A stretch of DNA of 64,000 nt from Paenibacillus sp. DMB5 (lineage in GTDB: Bacteria > Bacillota > Bacilli > Paenibacillales > Paenibacillaceae), in NCBI RefSeq assembly GCF_001517085.1, contig NZ_LRAC01000003.1, positions 62,001 through 126,000 on the forward strand. Reading direction: 5' to 3'. Positions 37,168-47,317 of the stretch are shown in pieces. Under the pieces are notes generated by a model. It saw only the letters and a program-made list of their open reading frames with translations, was not told the origin of the DNA and ran no database searches. Position 1 is the stretch's first letter, and every line of letters begins with the position of its first letter. A program made the translations under genes and the position numbers.

Positions 37168-39714
37168 ATGACTGAAGCGGGTAAAACAAACAACAAAGAA
37201 CTGCTGAATCGCACCCTTCTTGCAGCTGAAGGGGAGATTCTTAATGAACCGCTCGATTTAACGAACTGTGAGAAGGAACCCATTCATATTCCGGGCAGTA
37301 TTCAGCCGCATGGGGTACTGCTGGCTATAGCATCAGATACACTTACTATTATTCAGAGCAGTACCAATACCGGAGAGCTGCTGGGAATAGAGCATACTAA
37401 TATTGTGGGGAAAAGTCTGAAGGAGCTCATTCCGGAGCAGGAGCTGGACAATATGATTCAAACCTACCGGAACCGTTCCGTTTCGCCTGTACTAAACTAT
37501 ATGCAGGTTAACGTGTATACTCCCAATGGAAAAAGCCCCTTTTTTGCCATAATGCATGATAGTGAGGACACGCTGATCGTTGAGCTGGAGCCTGGCTATG
37601 ACGAAGCGGACACGGAGCAGAATGATTTTCAATGGATTCAAAGTTTTTTTAACATTTTGAAGCAAACAAAGAGCAGAGTGGAGGCTAGCCAGGTAACGGC
37701 CGAACAGCTGAGGCTCATTCTGGGATACGACAGGGTCATGATATATGAGTTTGACAGCAGCTGGAATGGAAAAGTCATTGCGGAGGCGAAAAAAAAGGGG
37801 CTGGAGCCGTACCTGGGCCATCATTATCCTGCTTCCGATATTCCAAGGCAGGCAAGGGAGCTGTATTTGCGGAACTGGCTGAGGCTGATTGTCGATGTCG
37901 GCTACAAGCCTGTACCTATTCTTCCTGTGCTTAATCCCCGGACTGACCTGCCGCTCAATCTCAGCCTGTCTACGCTGCGCAGTGTGTCGCCGATGCATAT
38001 TGAGTACCTTCAGAATATGGGTGTTCAGGCTACGATGACCATTTCGCTGATTCATGACGGACAGCTCTGGGGACTGGTTACATGCCATCATAATTCTGTA
38101 AAATATGTTCCGCACAGAATCCGCAATCTGTGTAACTTCCTGGGTGTATTTTTCTCCAGCGAGCTGTATCAGCGTCTGCAGCTTGACAATTATCAGGAGG
38201 AAGTGGAGCTAAAGACCCGAATCAACCGGCTGTCCGGTATATTCATAGGTAGCACAACGGCTTCGAGTGTCATGGAGCAGCTGGCAAAAGAAGAAACGGC
38301 ATTGCTGGATGTCATGAAGGCTGGCGGTGCCGCTGTATGTTATCAGGGTGAATTGGCTCTTTTTGGAGCTGTACCCGGCCGCAGTGAGGTGGAGGATCTG
38401 GCCTGCTGGCTGTCAAAGCAATCTAAAGACAACATGTATCACACTTCGAACCTCAGCCGGGAGTATAGGCCTGCTGAAGTATACAAGCATCTTGCTTCAG
38501 GTGTCATGTATACAGCCTTGTCTTCGGAACAGACTGACTATATCATCTGGTTCCGTCCGGAGGTGGTTCAGGTCGTTGAGTGGGCTGGAGATCCGGCAAA
38601 AGCGGTCATCCAAGAGAACGACGGCCTGCGGCTGTCCCCCCGTAAATCGTTTGAAAAATGGAGACAGGTGTTAGAATCAACTTCATTGCCCTGGCGTGAG
38701 CTTGAAATCCGCGTCATACCGGACTTTAACAGTGTACTGCTCAAAAGGACCGAACAGCAGCTGCATGAGGCTGAAGAGAAAGCGATGCTCAACAAGCGCA
38801 TTATCAAAGAAAACGAAAAAAGATACTTACAGCTTATGGATATATCCTCTGCAGCCTTCTTTACGGTGACCGGCTGCAAAATTGTATACTGCAATGACCG
38901 GGCGGCGGGGATGTTCCGCGCAGACTCTAACACTGAAATCATAGACAAGCCGCTTGATGAGCTGTTTAAACATGAGAATGAAGGAACAAGGCTGCTCTCG
39001 GAGCTGGCGCGTCTTGAGCATTCCGCGGAGCAGATGTCAACGATGAACGAGACGCTCACCGCATTAGACGGGACGGAGCTGAATGTTGAATTAACAGCTG
39101 TGCAGGTCCAATTTGATGAGACTGTCTCCTATTGGATCATCGTCAGAGACCGGGCAGAGGGCAAAAGCCGTGAAGAAGGTTTTACGGATTTAGCGGACCA
39201 GCTGCAGAACTATATGAACATGGACCCGCTGACCGAAATTTCCAACCGGCAATTTTTCGAGAAATCCTTGTATCATGAGTGGGAACAGTGTGTGAAGATT
39301 GAGCGGTCCATTTGCCTGATGATGCTGGATATCGACAATTTCAAACTGTACAATACCATCCAGGGCTTTCAGGGAGGCGATCTGTGCCTGCAGTGGGTCG
39401 CAGATGTGCTCAGTGCACTAAGTACGGAGTACAGCGCCTTTATTGCCCGGTATAGCGGGGGGACCTTCGCTTTGTATTTGACAGGAATTCCCCGGGATGT
39501 AACGGTCGAACTGGCCGAGAATATCCGGCAAGCCGTATTGGCTGTTCAAATACCGGCTGACCTGCAGCCGGCCGGCAATTCGCTTACCGTCAGCATCGGT
39601 GTCTCCTGCATGATACCGACGCTGCAGCGAAGCCATGCCAAGCTGATCCGCCAGGCGGAAAAAGCGTTGGCGCAAGCCAAAAAAGCAGGGAAAAATCAGG
39701 TGGTTTATCTGTAA
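37168..39714 (+). CDS. Bacteriophytochrome with degenerate GGDEF domain
   Basis: An 848-aa red/far-red photoreceptor. The PAS domain has the chromophore Cys34 (NCEKEPIHIPGSIQPHG). The GAF domain has YPASDIPRQARELY (~residue 220). The PHY domain has the tongue motifs WAGDP and PRKSFEKW. An additional PAS domain (~550-665) and a C-terminal GGDEF-type domain (~680-848) follow. That domain keeps DIDNFK but its active-site loop reads RYSGGTF instead of RYGGDEF, so both acidic residues are gone and cyclic-di-GMP synthesis is unlikely. It may bind GTP or a partner. ATG 37168 follows TAAGGAGTGATTGG. It is probably co-transcribed with the heme oxygenase. Confidence 0.93.
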   Translation: MTEAGKTNNKELLNRTLLAAEGEILNEPLDLTNCEKEPIHIPGSIQPHGVLLAIASDTLTIIQSSTNTGELLGIEHTNIVGKSLKELIPEQELDNMIQTYRNRSVSPVLNYMQVNVYTPNGKSPFFAIMHDSEDTLIVELEPGYDEADTEQNDFQWIQSFFNILKQTKSRVEASQVTAEQLRLILGYDRVMIYEFDSSWNGKVIAEAKKKGLEPYLGHHYPASDIPRQARELYLRNWLRLIVDVGYKPVPILPVLNPRTDLPLNLSLSTLRSVSPMHIEYLQNMGVQATMTISLIHDGQLWGLVTCHHNSVKYVPHRIRNLCNFLGVFFSSELYQRLQLDNYQEEVELKTRINRLSGIFIGSTTASSVMEQLAKEETALLDVMKAGGAAVCYQGELALFGAVPGRSEVEDLACWLSKQSKDNMYHTSNLSREYRPAEVYKHLASGVMYTALSSEQTDYIIWFRPEVVQVVEWAGDPAKAVIQENDGLRLSPRKSFEKWRQVLESTSLPWRELEIRVIPDFNSVLLKRTEQQLHEAEEKAMLNKRIIKENEKRYLQLMDISSAAFFTVTGCKIVYCNDRAAGMFRADSNTEIIDKPLDELFKHENEGTRLLSELARLEHSAEQMSTMNETLTALDGTELNVELTAVQVQFDETVSYWIIVRDRAEGKSREEGFTDLADQLQNYMNMDPLTEISNRQFFEKSLYHEWEQCVKIERSICLMMLDIDNFKLYNTIQGFQGGDLCLQWVADVLSALSTEYSAFIARYSGGTFALYLTGIPRDVTVELAENIRQAVLAVQIPADLQPAGNSLTVSIGVSCMIPTLQRSHAKLIRQAEKALAQAKKAGKNQVVYL

Positions 39715-39800
39715 GCCCTGCCAGACAGGCCCTGTTAACCGTATATGGTTAGCGGGGTTTTCATGGTTATAACAAATCTGAACAACAGGAGGCAGACCGG

Positions 39801-40796
39801 ATGGATGAATTACAGCAGGCCGGGCAGCGGCTGGAGCTCGCCACCTTTGCCGGCGGCTGCTTCTGGTGTATGGTCAAGCCGTTTGACGAGCTGCCGGGAA
39901 TCATCTCGGTAGTGTCGGGCTATACAGGCGGGCATACCGAGAATCCGACTTATGCCGAGGTCGGGACAGAGACGACAGGCCATATCGAGGCGGTGCAGAT
40001 TACCTTTGATCCGGAGCTGTTTCCGTACCGGCGTCTGCTGGATATTTATTGGCAGCTGATTGATCCGACAGACCGCGGCGGCCAGTTCATGGACCGCGGG
40101 CATTCCTACAGGACCGCCATCTTTGTCCACAGTGAGGAGCAGCGGGCAGCGGCGGAGGCTTCGAAGGCTGCACTTCAGGCAGAAAAACGGTTCAAAGGAC
40201 CGGTTGTAACAGAGATTCTGCCTGCGGCACCGTTCTACCCGGCTGAAGCTGAGCATCAGGATTACTATAAGACGCATCCGCTGGATTACAAGCTGTATCT
40301 CAAGGGCTCGGGCCGTGATGATTACCTGGAGCGGCACTGGCAGAGGGGCGAAGACCGGGAACGGCTGCGTGCCCGGCTGACGGCCCTGCAATATGGGGTT
40401 GTCCGGAACAAGGGTACAGAGCCTGCATATGACAACGCCTATTGGGATGAATACCGTGAAGGCATTTATATTGATGTGCTGAATGGAGATCCGCTGTTCA
40501 GCTCGCTGGATAAATTCGATTCCGGCACCGGCTGGCCGTCCTTTGCCGCACCGCTTGAGCCGGGGCTGATCCGCCGTGAGGCAGACTTAAGCGGCGGGAC
40601 AGCGCGGACTGTGCTGCGGAGCAGGTTAAGCGGAGCCTATCTCGGCCAGCTGCTGTATGACGGCCCGGAGCCTGCGAAGCTGCATTACCGGGTCAATTCA
40701 GCTGCGCTGCGCTTTGTCCCCAGGGAAGAGCTTGCGGCGCACGGGCTGGAGCGATACCTGGGGCTGTTTGCTTCAGGGGATGCCGCCCGGGGATAA
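39801..40796 (+). CDS. MsrA-MsrB fusion; MsrB catalytic Cys missing
   Basis: A 331-aa fusion of two methionine sulfoxide reductases. The MsrA half (1-~170) has the active GCFWC motif (Cys20), reducing S-sulfoxides. The MsrB half (~195-330) has the fold landmarks ([32 protein letters not shown]). However, the catalytic Cys of the usual R-Y-C-x-N-S motif is Arg297 (HYRVNS), and the resolving-Cys position in DSG-C-GWPSF is Thr. R-sulfoxide reduction by this half therefore looks lost. AGGAGG lies upstream of ATG. It sits between the phytochrome and B12 sensor genes. Confidence 0.88.
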   Translation: MDELQQAGQRLELATFAGGCFWCMVKPFDELPGIISVVSGYTGGHTENPTYAEVGTETTGHIEAVQITFDPELFPYRRLLDIYWQLIDPTDRGGQFMDRGHSYRTAIFVHSEEQRAAAEASKAALQAEKRFKGPVVTEILPAAPFYPAEAEHQDYYKTHPLDYKLYLKGSGRDDYLERHWQRGEDRERLRARLTALQYGVVRNKGTEPAYDNAYWDEYREGIYIDVLNGDPLFSSLDKFDSGTGWPSFAAPLEPGLIRREADLSGGTARTVLRSRLSGAYLGQLLYDGPEPAKLHYRVNSAALRFVPREELAAHGLERYLGLFASGDAARG

Positions 40797-40840
40797 TCAC
40801 CCGCCTGAAGCTGCCAGACACCAGCACATCCTATTCTCAA

Positions 40841-40880
40841 GGAAACCTGATTCTCTACTAAGAGATCAGGTTTCTTTTTG
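40841..40880 (+). terminator. Terminator after msrAB
   Basis: GAAACCTGAT...ATCAGGTTTC with an inner CTCT/AGAG stem and CTTTTTG tail. Confidence 0.85.
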
Positions 40881-41021
40881 CTTTCTCTCAAAAGTTAAAT
40901 AGATTGTCAGGCTGTGCTTTAAAATATGACAAATGCTGCGGTTTTTCCGGTAGACTTGCCAAATAAGGTATAATAGGAGATAAGCATTATTTTTTAATGC
41001 GTATACTGAAGGAGTGACTCA

Positions 41022-42098
41022 ATGTATTCTAATCAGCAAAATGCAGGAGAGCGCCTTAAAATGATAGCCGAGCAGCTTGCAGAAGAAGTTACCTTGCGTC
41101 AATATGAACGCCAGCCTGAATTAAGGCAGCGCTTTGGTCCTTCCGGAATAGCCCGGACCAGGCAGGATTCCTTATACCATCTTCGTTATCTTGCACAAAG
41201 CGTGTCGCTGGAAAGCCCGCTCTTGTTCATTAACTATATTATTTGGCTTAAAGTACTGCTCATGCAGTATAAGATTACGGCTGAGGATCTGCGGATCAAT
41301 CTGGAACTGATGAAGGATGCAATCACCGTCAAGGTAGAGCCGCCGGACAGAGAGCTGATCCTGAGCTACCTGGATATGGGTATGTATCATATGCGCGGGG
41401 AAGAGAGTGTGCCTTCGTTTCTGCAGCCGGATCAGCCCTATTTCCGGGAGGCGGAGCAATACCTCAGGCTTCTGCTGGACGGAGAACGGCGCCAGGCTGC
41501 GGAATTTATAATGAAGCTGTATGATGACGGCATGGCAGTCCAGGATCTTTACCTGCATATCTTCCAGCAGAGCCAATACGAAATCGGACGGCTCTGGCAG
41601 CTGGGGCAAATTACGGTCGCCCAGGAGCATTACTGTACAGCCTGCACCCAGAGCATTATCTCGCAGCTGTACCCCCGCTGGATTCAGGCGCAGAACGGCC
41701 GCAAGAGGCTGGTTGCAGTCGGTGTTGGTGAAGAGCTGCATGAAATCGGTCTGCGGATGCTGACAGACTTTTTTGAAATGAAGGGCTGGAATACCTTCTA
41801 CCTGGGCTCCAACATGCCTGCTGAAAGCCTGATACGTTACCTGAAGGAGCAGCCTGCCGATCTGCTGGCTGTTTCGGTTACAATGACCTTTCATGTGTCT
41901 GAGGTCGTCCGCCTGATTCAAATGATCCGTAGTCATGCTGAGCTTGACGACCTCAAAATCATGGTCGGCGGAATGCCGTTTAATATAGACAGGGATTTGT
42001 GGAAAAAGGTCGGCGCAGACGGTTACGCCCCCGATGCCGGGAGCGCGCTCGACATCGCAGCACAGCTTGTTCCGGGTACCTGGAGCCAGAAGAACTGA
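41022..42098 (+). CDS. Cobalamin-binding sensor with B12-photoreceptor signature
   Basis: A 358-aa soluble protein. An N-terminal helical domain (~1-140; RTRQDSLYHLRYLAQ) is of unknown role. A B12-binding cap (~145-225) contains Trp192 and Glu202-His203, the W-x9-EH signature that in CarH/LitR photoreceptors covers the upper face of adenosylcobalamin. A Rossmann B12 domain (~228-350) has EELHEIG with the lower-ligand candidate His240. No DNA-binding domain is present, unlike CarH. A histidine kinase gene starts 21 bp downstream, so the likely role is to feed a light, or a cobalamin, signal into it. The photochemistry is inference. Confidence 0.82.
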   Translation: MYSNQQNAGERLKMIAEQLAEEVTLRQYERQPELRQRFGPSGIARTRQDSLYHLRYLAQSVSLESPLLFINYIIWLKVLLMQYKITAEDLRINLELMKDAITVKVEPPDRELILSYLDMGMYHMRGEESVPSFLQPDQPYFREAEQYLRLLLDGERRQAAEFIMKLYDDGMAVQDLYLHIFQQSQYEIGRLWQLGQITVAQEHYCTACTQSIISQLYPRWIQAQNGRKRLVAVGVGEELHEIGLRMLTDFFEMKGWNTFYLGSNMPAESLIRYLKEQPADLLAVSVTMTFHVSEVVRLIQMIRSHAELDDLKIMVGGMPFNIDRDLWKKVGADGYAPDAGSALDIAAQLVPGTWSQKN

Positions 42099-42119
42099 TA
42101 CAGAAGGCGAGGTACTAAA

Positions 42120-43805
42120 ATGAACGGCAGTGAGCAGCAAATCGGTGTTCTGAGGGACACGATTGAAAATCTGTCAGAACAGTTAATTGCAGGCAAGCAT
42201 AGGGAAGAGCAGGCTTTGGCCGAGTTTTCCGCCATGAATAACGAACTCATTACGATGCACCGGCTGCTGGCCAAAAATAATGCAGAGCTTAAAGCGCTCA
42301 AGGAGGAAGCGGAAGCAGCCAACAGGGCCAAAAGCCTGTTTGTGGCTACTGTCAGCCATGAAATCCGTACACCGATGAACGGAATTCTCGGCTTAACCGA
42401 GCTGCTGGAGGCAGAGGACGTTACGGAAGAACAGCAGAATCACCTGCAGGTGATCCGGGAGTCGGCACAATATCTGCTTCAGATGATCCGGAATCTGCTG
42501 GATTACTCCAAAATTGAAGCCGGGAAAATGGAAATCAGCAGAGTACCCTTCAGCATACGGAAGCTGGTTGAGCATGCGTTACGGCTGCTCTCTCCTGCAG
42601 CGGCAAAGCGGGAAAATAGCTTATCCTATCAAATTTTGGACGGGGTTACGGATCAGCTGGAGGGAGATTCCCCCAAAATCATGCAGGTGCTGATTAATCT
42701 GCTAGGCAATGCGGTGAAGTTTACGCAGAACGGTAAAGTAGAAGTTACAGTGAGTCTGGTCTCTGAGGAAGCAGCACGCCAGCGTTTATGCTTTGAAGTA
42801 AGGGACGAGGGTGTTGGCATATCACCTGAGGATGTGGGCTCCCTGTTCCGGCCGTATTCACAGGTAGGCCAAGACGCGGAGCTGTCTGCCGAGGGAACGG
42901 GACTTGGGCTGTCCATCTGCAAGTCCATGGTAGAGCTGATGGACGGAATCATTATGGCGGAGAGTGTGCCAGGAGCCGGCTCGGTTTTCCGGTTTGAGCT
43001 TCCGCTGGACAAACCGACCGTCCTTCCGGAGCCGACTCCGGCTGGCGGGGCAGACTTGCCGGTGAGCGGCTTCAGCATACTGCCGGTGCTGGTCGCCGAG
43101 GATAACGGACTGAACAGTGCAGTGCTGCTGCGGCAGCTGCAGAAGCTGGGGGTGACGGATGTCCACCTGGTCGGCAACGGCAAAGAGGCAGTGGACGCCT
43201 GGCAGCGGCAGGAATACGGGCTGATTCTGATGGACAGCAGGCTTCCGACCATGAACGGTGAGGAGGCGGTCCGGACCATCCGCCGGCTGGAGGCTTCCGG
43301 GTCGAGGGTGCGGGTTCCGATCATCGGCGTGACCGGGGATGAAGGCGAGGAGAGCCGCGCGCAATTTATTGAGGCAGGACTCGATGACTGGACGGTTAAG
43401 CCGCTGAATCTGCAGACGCTGAGCAAGCTGCTGGTTAAATGGTACAGCATGAAGCCTTATATTCCCGTCCTGCAGGAGGAGACCCTGTCCGGCATCCGGG
43501 AGATGGACGAGGAAGACGAGCCTGAGCTGCTGCGTATGCTGATCGGGATTTTCAAGAAAGATACTCCGCAGCGGGTGGCTGCCCTGGAGGATGCAGCGTC
43601 CAGACGCGATCTGGCGGAAATGTCGGCAGCGGCCCACAGCCTGAAATCAGGCAGCCTGAGCATCGGGGTGCAGTATTTCGCCCATCTGTGTGCGGCGGTG
43701 GAACGCCATGCCGGAGCAGGGGAATTCGAGCTCGCTGTACGGCAGCTGCCGAAGCTTGCGCCTGCATATGAAGAAGCCTGCAGGGAGCTGGATAAGCTGC
43801 TGTAG
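42120..43805 (+). CDS. Hybrid histidine kinase with REC and HPt domains
   Basis: A 561-aa soluble kinase. An N-terminal coiled coil (1-~65) replaces a sensor domain. HisKA follows with His80 ([11 protein letters not shown]), then HATPase ([28 protein letters not shown]), a receiver with Asp372 (LILMDSRLP) and a C-terminal HPt domain with His506 (AAHSLKSGS). A complete His-Asp-His relay is therefore present, but there is no output domain. The final phosphate must pass to a receiver encoded elsewhere. Lacking its own sensor, it probably takes its input from the cobalamin protein encoded just upstream. GGCGAGG precedes ATG. Confidence 0.92.
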   Translation: MNGSEQQIGVLRDTIENLSEQLIAGKHREEQALAEFSAMNNELITMHRLLAKNNAELKALKEEAEAANRAKSLFVATVSHEIRTPMNGILGLTELLEAEDVTEEQQNHLQVIRESAQYLLQMIRNLLDYSKIEAGKMEISRVPFSIRKLVEHALRLLSPAAAKRENSLSYQILDGVTDQLEGDSPKIMQVLINLLGNAVKFTQNGKVEVTVSLVSEEAARQRLCFEVRDEGVGISPEDVGSLFRPYSQVGQDAELSAEGTGLGLSICKSMVELMDGIIMAESVPGAGSVFRFELPLDKPTVLPEPTPAGGADLPVSGFSILPVLVAEDNGLNSAVLLRQLQKLGVTDVHLVGNGKEAVDAWQRQEYGLILMDSRLPTMNGEEAVRTIRRLEASGSRVRVPIIGVTGDEGEESRAQFIEAGLDDWTVKPLNLQTLSKLLVKWYSMKPYIPVLQEETLSGIREMDEEDEPELLRMLIGIFKKDTPQRVAALEDAASRRDLAEMSAAAHSLKSGSLSIGVQYFAHLCAAVERHAGAGEFELAVRQLPKLAPAYEEACRELDKLL

Positions 43806-43822
43806 AGCATGCGGCTGCAGGG

Positions 43823-43861
43823 AGCAGAAGGTACCGGTTACCGGGAACTTCTGCTCTTTTT
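43823..43861 (+). terminator. Terminator after hybrid kinase
   Basis: AGCAGAAGG...CTTCTGCT with inner ACCGG/CCGGG pairing and a TTTTT tail, 18 bp after the stop. Confidence 0.88.
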
Positions 43862-43899
43862 GCTGGCGGCGATCATATCCGGGCTGCGGAAGAATAGGA

Positions 43900-43905
43900 T
43901 ATAAT
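43900..43905 (+). promoter_or_regulatory. Candidate -10 of the hut operon
   Basis: TATAAT about 110 bp before hutH, with only a weak -35 region. No HutP gene or obvious HutP-type antiterminator is visible in the leader. Confidence 0.4.
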
Positions 43906-44016
43906 AGGGCATTTTCATGGCCAGGAGCATCGATGAACGCATGCCGCAAGGATCAGAATCAGATGGAAGCCGGTACCTCTTGCTAGGTATGGGCTTTTTC
44001 TAATACGCAGAAGCAG

Positions 44017-45579
44017 GTGACGCCCGTGCCGGAAAAAAACAGTACCGCAGTAGTTGTTCAGGGCCATTCGCTGACAATTGCGGAAGTCGTCAGAGTTGCA
44101 CGTTATCACCATCCTGTGGAGCTTGGAGAGGAGAGCTGCCGCAAGGTGGAGCAGACCCGAAGGTATGTGGAGAAGCTGCTGCTGGAGAAACAGGTGGTGT
44201 ATGGCCTGACCACAGGCTTTGGCAAGTTCAGCGACACGTACATCTCCCCGGAGGATACGCAGCTGCTGCAGCTTAATCTAATCCGCAGCCACAGCTGCGG
44301 AACCGGAGCGCCGCTTACGGAGGAGACGGTCCGGGCCATCCTGCTGCTGCGGATTAACGCCTTGTCCCTCGGCTATTCCGGGATCCGCCCGGAGGTTATC
44401 CGGCTGATGGCTGATATGCTGAACCGGGGCGTCATCCCGGTCATTCCGGAAAAAGGCTCGCTTGGCGCCAGCGGTGACCTGGCCCCGCTGTCGCATATGG
44501 CGCTGGTTCTGATCGGCGAGGGCGAAGCGTATGTTCAGGGCACACGCCTGCCGGGGGCAGAGGCGCTGGCGCAGGCCGGGCTTGCGCCTATCGTGCTCGA
44601 GGCCAAGGAGGGGCTGGCCCTGATTAACGGGACGCAGGTCATGACGGCGGTCGGCGCACTGGCCTGCTGGGATGCCATGAACCTGGCCGACTGGGCGGAC
44701 TGCACGGCAGCGCTGGCCTGTGAGGCGCTGCTGGCAGTGCGGGACGCCTTTGACCCGGCGGCCCATGCTGTCCGGCCGCATAAAGGGCAGCAGCAGTCAG
44801 CCGGCAACATCCGGCACCTGACGGCTGGCAGCACGCTGATGACCAATCAGGGCGAGAAGCGGGTGCAGGATGCCTATTCCCTGCGCTGTGCGCCGCAGGT
44901 ACACGGGGCGAGCCGGGATGCGCTGGCGTATATCGCCGGGAAGCTGACCACCGAGATGAACTCGGCCACGGATAATCCGCTCATCTTTACCGAACTTGCG
45001 CGGGTCATTTCCGGCGGGAATTTCCACGGCCAGCCTGTCGCGCTGCCGATGGACCATCTGGCCGTCTGTGCGGCGGAGCTGGCCAGCATTGCCGAGCGGA
45101 GGATCGAGCGGCTGGTTAATCCGCAGCTGAATGAAGGGCTGCCCCCGTTCCTGACGGAGAACGGTGGACTGCAGTCCGGCTTCATGATCGCCCAGTACAC
45201 AGCCGCTGCGCTTGTGTCGGAGAACAAAGCACTAGCCCATCCGGCCAGTGTGGACTCCATTCCCTCCTCGGGCAATCAGGAGGATCATGTCAGTATGGGC
45301 ACTATCGCTGCCCGTAAGGCAAGCCAAATTGTTGATAATGCCTATACCGTGCTGGCAATTGAGCTGCTGTGCGCGGCCCAGGCCCTTGATTACCGCGGTC
45401 CGCAGCAGCTTGGACGGGGTACGAAGTGGCTGTATGACCGCTGCCGGGAGCTGGCGGCCCCGGTGAAGGAGGACCGTGTGCTATCCGGCGATTTTGCTAC
45501 GGTTGCGCAGTGGATGAAACAGCCCGGTGTGCTGGCCGGACTGTTTGCCAAGGTGACCTTTGACTCCTGTGTGGAGTAA
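44017..45579 (+). CDS. hutH: Histidine ammonia-lyase
   Basis: A 520-aa enzyme removing ammonia from histidine to give urocanate. The Ala151-Ser152-Gly153 triad in [14 protein letters not shown] forms the MIO electrophile. [19 protein letters not shown] and the NPLIF and [12 protein letters not shown] segments are conserved. GTG 44017 is taken; GTG 44026 has better spacing from AGCAGGTGA and is equally possible. First gene of a hutH-hutU-hutI-M20-amidohydrolase operon. Confidence 0.95.
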   Translation: MTPVPEKNSTAVVVQGHSLTIAEVVRVARYHHPVELGEESCRKVEQTRRYVEKLLLEKQVVYGLTTGFGKFSDTYISPEDTQLLQLNLIRSHSCGTGAPLTEETVRAILLLRINALSLGYSGIRPEVIRLMADMLNRGVIPVIPEKGSLGASGDLAPLSHMALVLIGEGEAYVQGTRLPGAEALAQAGLAPIVLEAKEGLALINGTQVMTAVGALACWDAMNLADWADCTAALACEALLAVRDAFDPAAHAVRPHKGQQQSAGNIRHLTAGSTLMTNQGEKRVQDAYSLRCAPQVHGASRDALAYIAGKLTTEMNSATDNPLIFTELARVISGGNFHGQPVALPMDHLAVCAAELASIAERRIERLVNPQLNEGLPPFLTENGGLQSGFMIAQYTAAALVSENKALAHPASVDSIPSSGNQEDHVSMGTIAARKASQIVDNAYTVLAIELLCAAQALDYRGPQQLGRGTKWLYDRCRELAAPVKEDRVLSGDFATVAQWMKQPGVLAGLFAKVTFDSCVE

Positions 45580-45625
45580 ATCCGGGGAACACCGAAGGAA
45601 TAAGGAACGGAGGGAGAGCAGCCGT

Positions 45626-47317
45626 ATGAGCCGTAATGAGGAGAGAATCTGCCGCGCCCCCAGAGGAAGCACGCTGCATACCAAAGGCTGGACGCAGGAA
45701 GCAGCACTGCGGATGCTGATGAACAATCTCGACCCCGACGTGGCGGAGCATCCGCAGCAGCTGATTGTCTATGGCGGCACCGGTAAAGCAGCCCGCAGCT
45801 GGGAGGCTTACGACGCGATTGTCCGGTCGCTGAAGACGCTGGAGAACGACGAGACCCTGCTGATCCAGTCCGGCAAGCCGGTGGCGGTATTCCGCACCCA
45901 TCCGGATGCCCCGCGCGTCCTGCTGGCGAACGCCAATCTGGTTCCGGCATGGGCAACCTGGGAGAGCTTTCACGAGCTGGACCGCAAGGGCCTGATCATG
46001 TACGGGCAGATGACCGCCGGCAGCTGGATCTATATCGGCACGCAGGGTATCGTGCAGGGCACCTATGAGACCTTCGCCGAATGCGCCAGACAGCATTTCG
46101 GCGGCACACTAAGGGGGACGATCACGCTTAGCAGCGGCCTCGGGGGCATGGGCGGCGCCCAGCCGCTTGCCGTGACCATGAACGGCGGTGTGTTCATCGG
46201 TATCGAAGTAGACCGGACACGGATCGCGAAGCGGATTCAGTCCGGGTACTGTGATGCTGTAGCAGAGACGCTGGAAGAAGCGCTGGCTATGGCTGAGGCG
46301 GCCCGCAGCGCAGGCGCTCCGCTCTCCATCGGCCTGCTGGGCAATGCGGCGGAGCTGCTGCCGGAAATAGCGGCCGGCGGCTTTGTGCCGCATGTGCTGA
46401 CCGATCAGACGTCAGCGCATGATCCGCTGAACGGCTATGTGCCGGCCGGCTTCACTGCCGAAACTGCAAGGCAGCTGCGCGGCAGCGACCCGCAGGCGTA
46501 CATTGCCCTTGCCCGCGGCAGCATTGCCCGGCATGTTGAGGCGATGCTTGAGCTGCAGGGCAAAGGGGCTGTCACCTTTGACTACGGCAACAATATCCGG
46601 CAGGCGGCATACGATCAGGGCGTCAGCCGGGCTTTTGATTTTCCCGGATTTGTTCCCGCCTATATTCGTCCGCAGTTCTGCGAAGGGAAAGGGCCGTTCC
46701 GCTGGGCAGCCTTGTCGGGTGATCCGGAGGACATCTATAAAACGGATGCTGCGATTCTCCGGGCTTTTCCCGGAAATGAAGGCCTTCAGCGCTGGATTAC
46801 TTTAGCCGGGCAAAAAATAGCCTTCCAGGGCCTGCCTGCCCGGATCTGCTGGCTCGGCTACGGCGAGCGGGCCGCGTTCGGCAGGATCCTTAACGATATG
46901 GTTGCTTCCGGGGAGCTGTCCGCTCCGGTGGTCATCGGCCGGGATCATCTGGACGCCGGCTCCGTGGCCTCACCTAACCGGGAGACGGAGCGCATGCTGG
47001 ACGGCAGCGATGCCGTCTCCGACTGGCCGCTGCTGAATGCGCTGGTCAATACGGCCGCAGGAGCCGGCTGGGTGTCGATCCATCACGGGGGCGGAGTGGG
47101 GATGGGCTATTCGCAGCATGCCGGGATGGTGGTTGTCGCAGACGGCACGAAGGAGGCAGAGGCGCGTCTTGAGCGGGTGCTGACGGCAGATCCGGGTATG
47201 GGCGTGGTCCGGCATGCAGATGCCGGCTATCCGCTGGCCGCCGAAACCGCCAGAGCCCATGGCATCCGCATGCCCATGCTGGAGCCGGGGGAGGAGCAGC
47301 GGAATGATCCACATTGA
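45626..47317 (+). CDS. hutU: Urocanate hydratase
   Basis: A 563-aa urocanase converting urocanate to imidazolonepropionate with tightly bound [23 protein letters not shown] is the NAD-binding region. [10 protein letters not shown] near residue 410 contains the catalytic Cys. The N-terminal region around [15 protein letters not shown] is typical. ATG 45626 follows GGAGGGAGAG. The last 14 bp overlap hutI. Confidence 0.96.
   Translation: MSRNEERICRAPRGSTLHTKGWTQEAALRMLMNNLDPDVAEHPQQLIVYGGTGKAARSWEAYDAIVRSLKTLENDETLLIQSGKPVAVFRTHPDAPRVLLANANLVPAWATWESFHELDRKGLIMYGQMTAGSWIYIGTQGIVQGTYETFAECARQHFGGTLRGTITLSSGLGGMGGAQPLAVTMNGGVFIGIEVDRTRIAKRIQSGYCDAVAETLEEALAMAEAARSAGAPLSIGLLGNAAELLPEIAAGGFVPHVLTDQTSAHDPLNGYVPAGFTAETARQLRGSDPQAYIALARGSIARHVEAMLELQGKGAVTFDYGNNIRQAAYDQGVSRAFDFPGFVPAYIRPQFCEGKGPFRWAALSGDPEDIYKTDAAILRAFPGNEGLQRWITLAGQKIAFQGLPARICWLGYGERAAFGRILNDMVASGELSAPVVIGRDHLDAGSVASPNRETERMLDGSDAVSDWPLLNALVNTAAGAGWVSIHHGGGVGMGYSQHAGMVVVADGTKEAEARLERVLTADPGMGVVRHADAGYPLAAETARAHGIRMPMLEPGEEQRNDPH

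Noticed and set aside
37680..38115. Long minus-strand open frames across bphP, gltB and other large genes
   Set aside because: They mirror the codon structure of strongly supported plus-strand genes, have no ribosome binding sites and no family motifs. They are shadows of GC-rich coding sequence.
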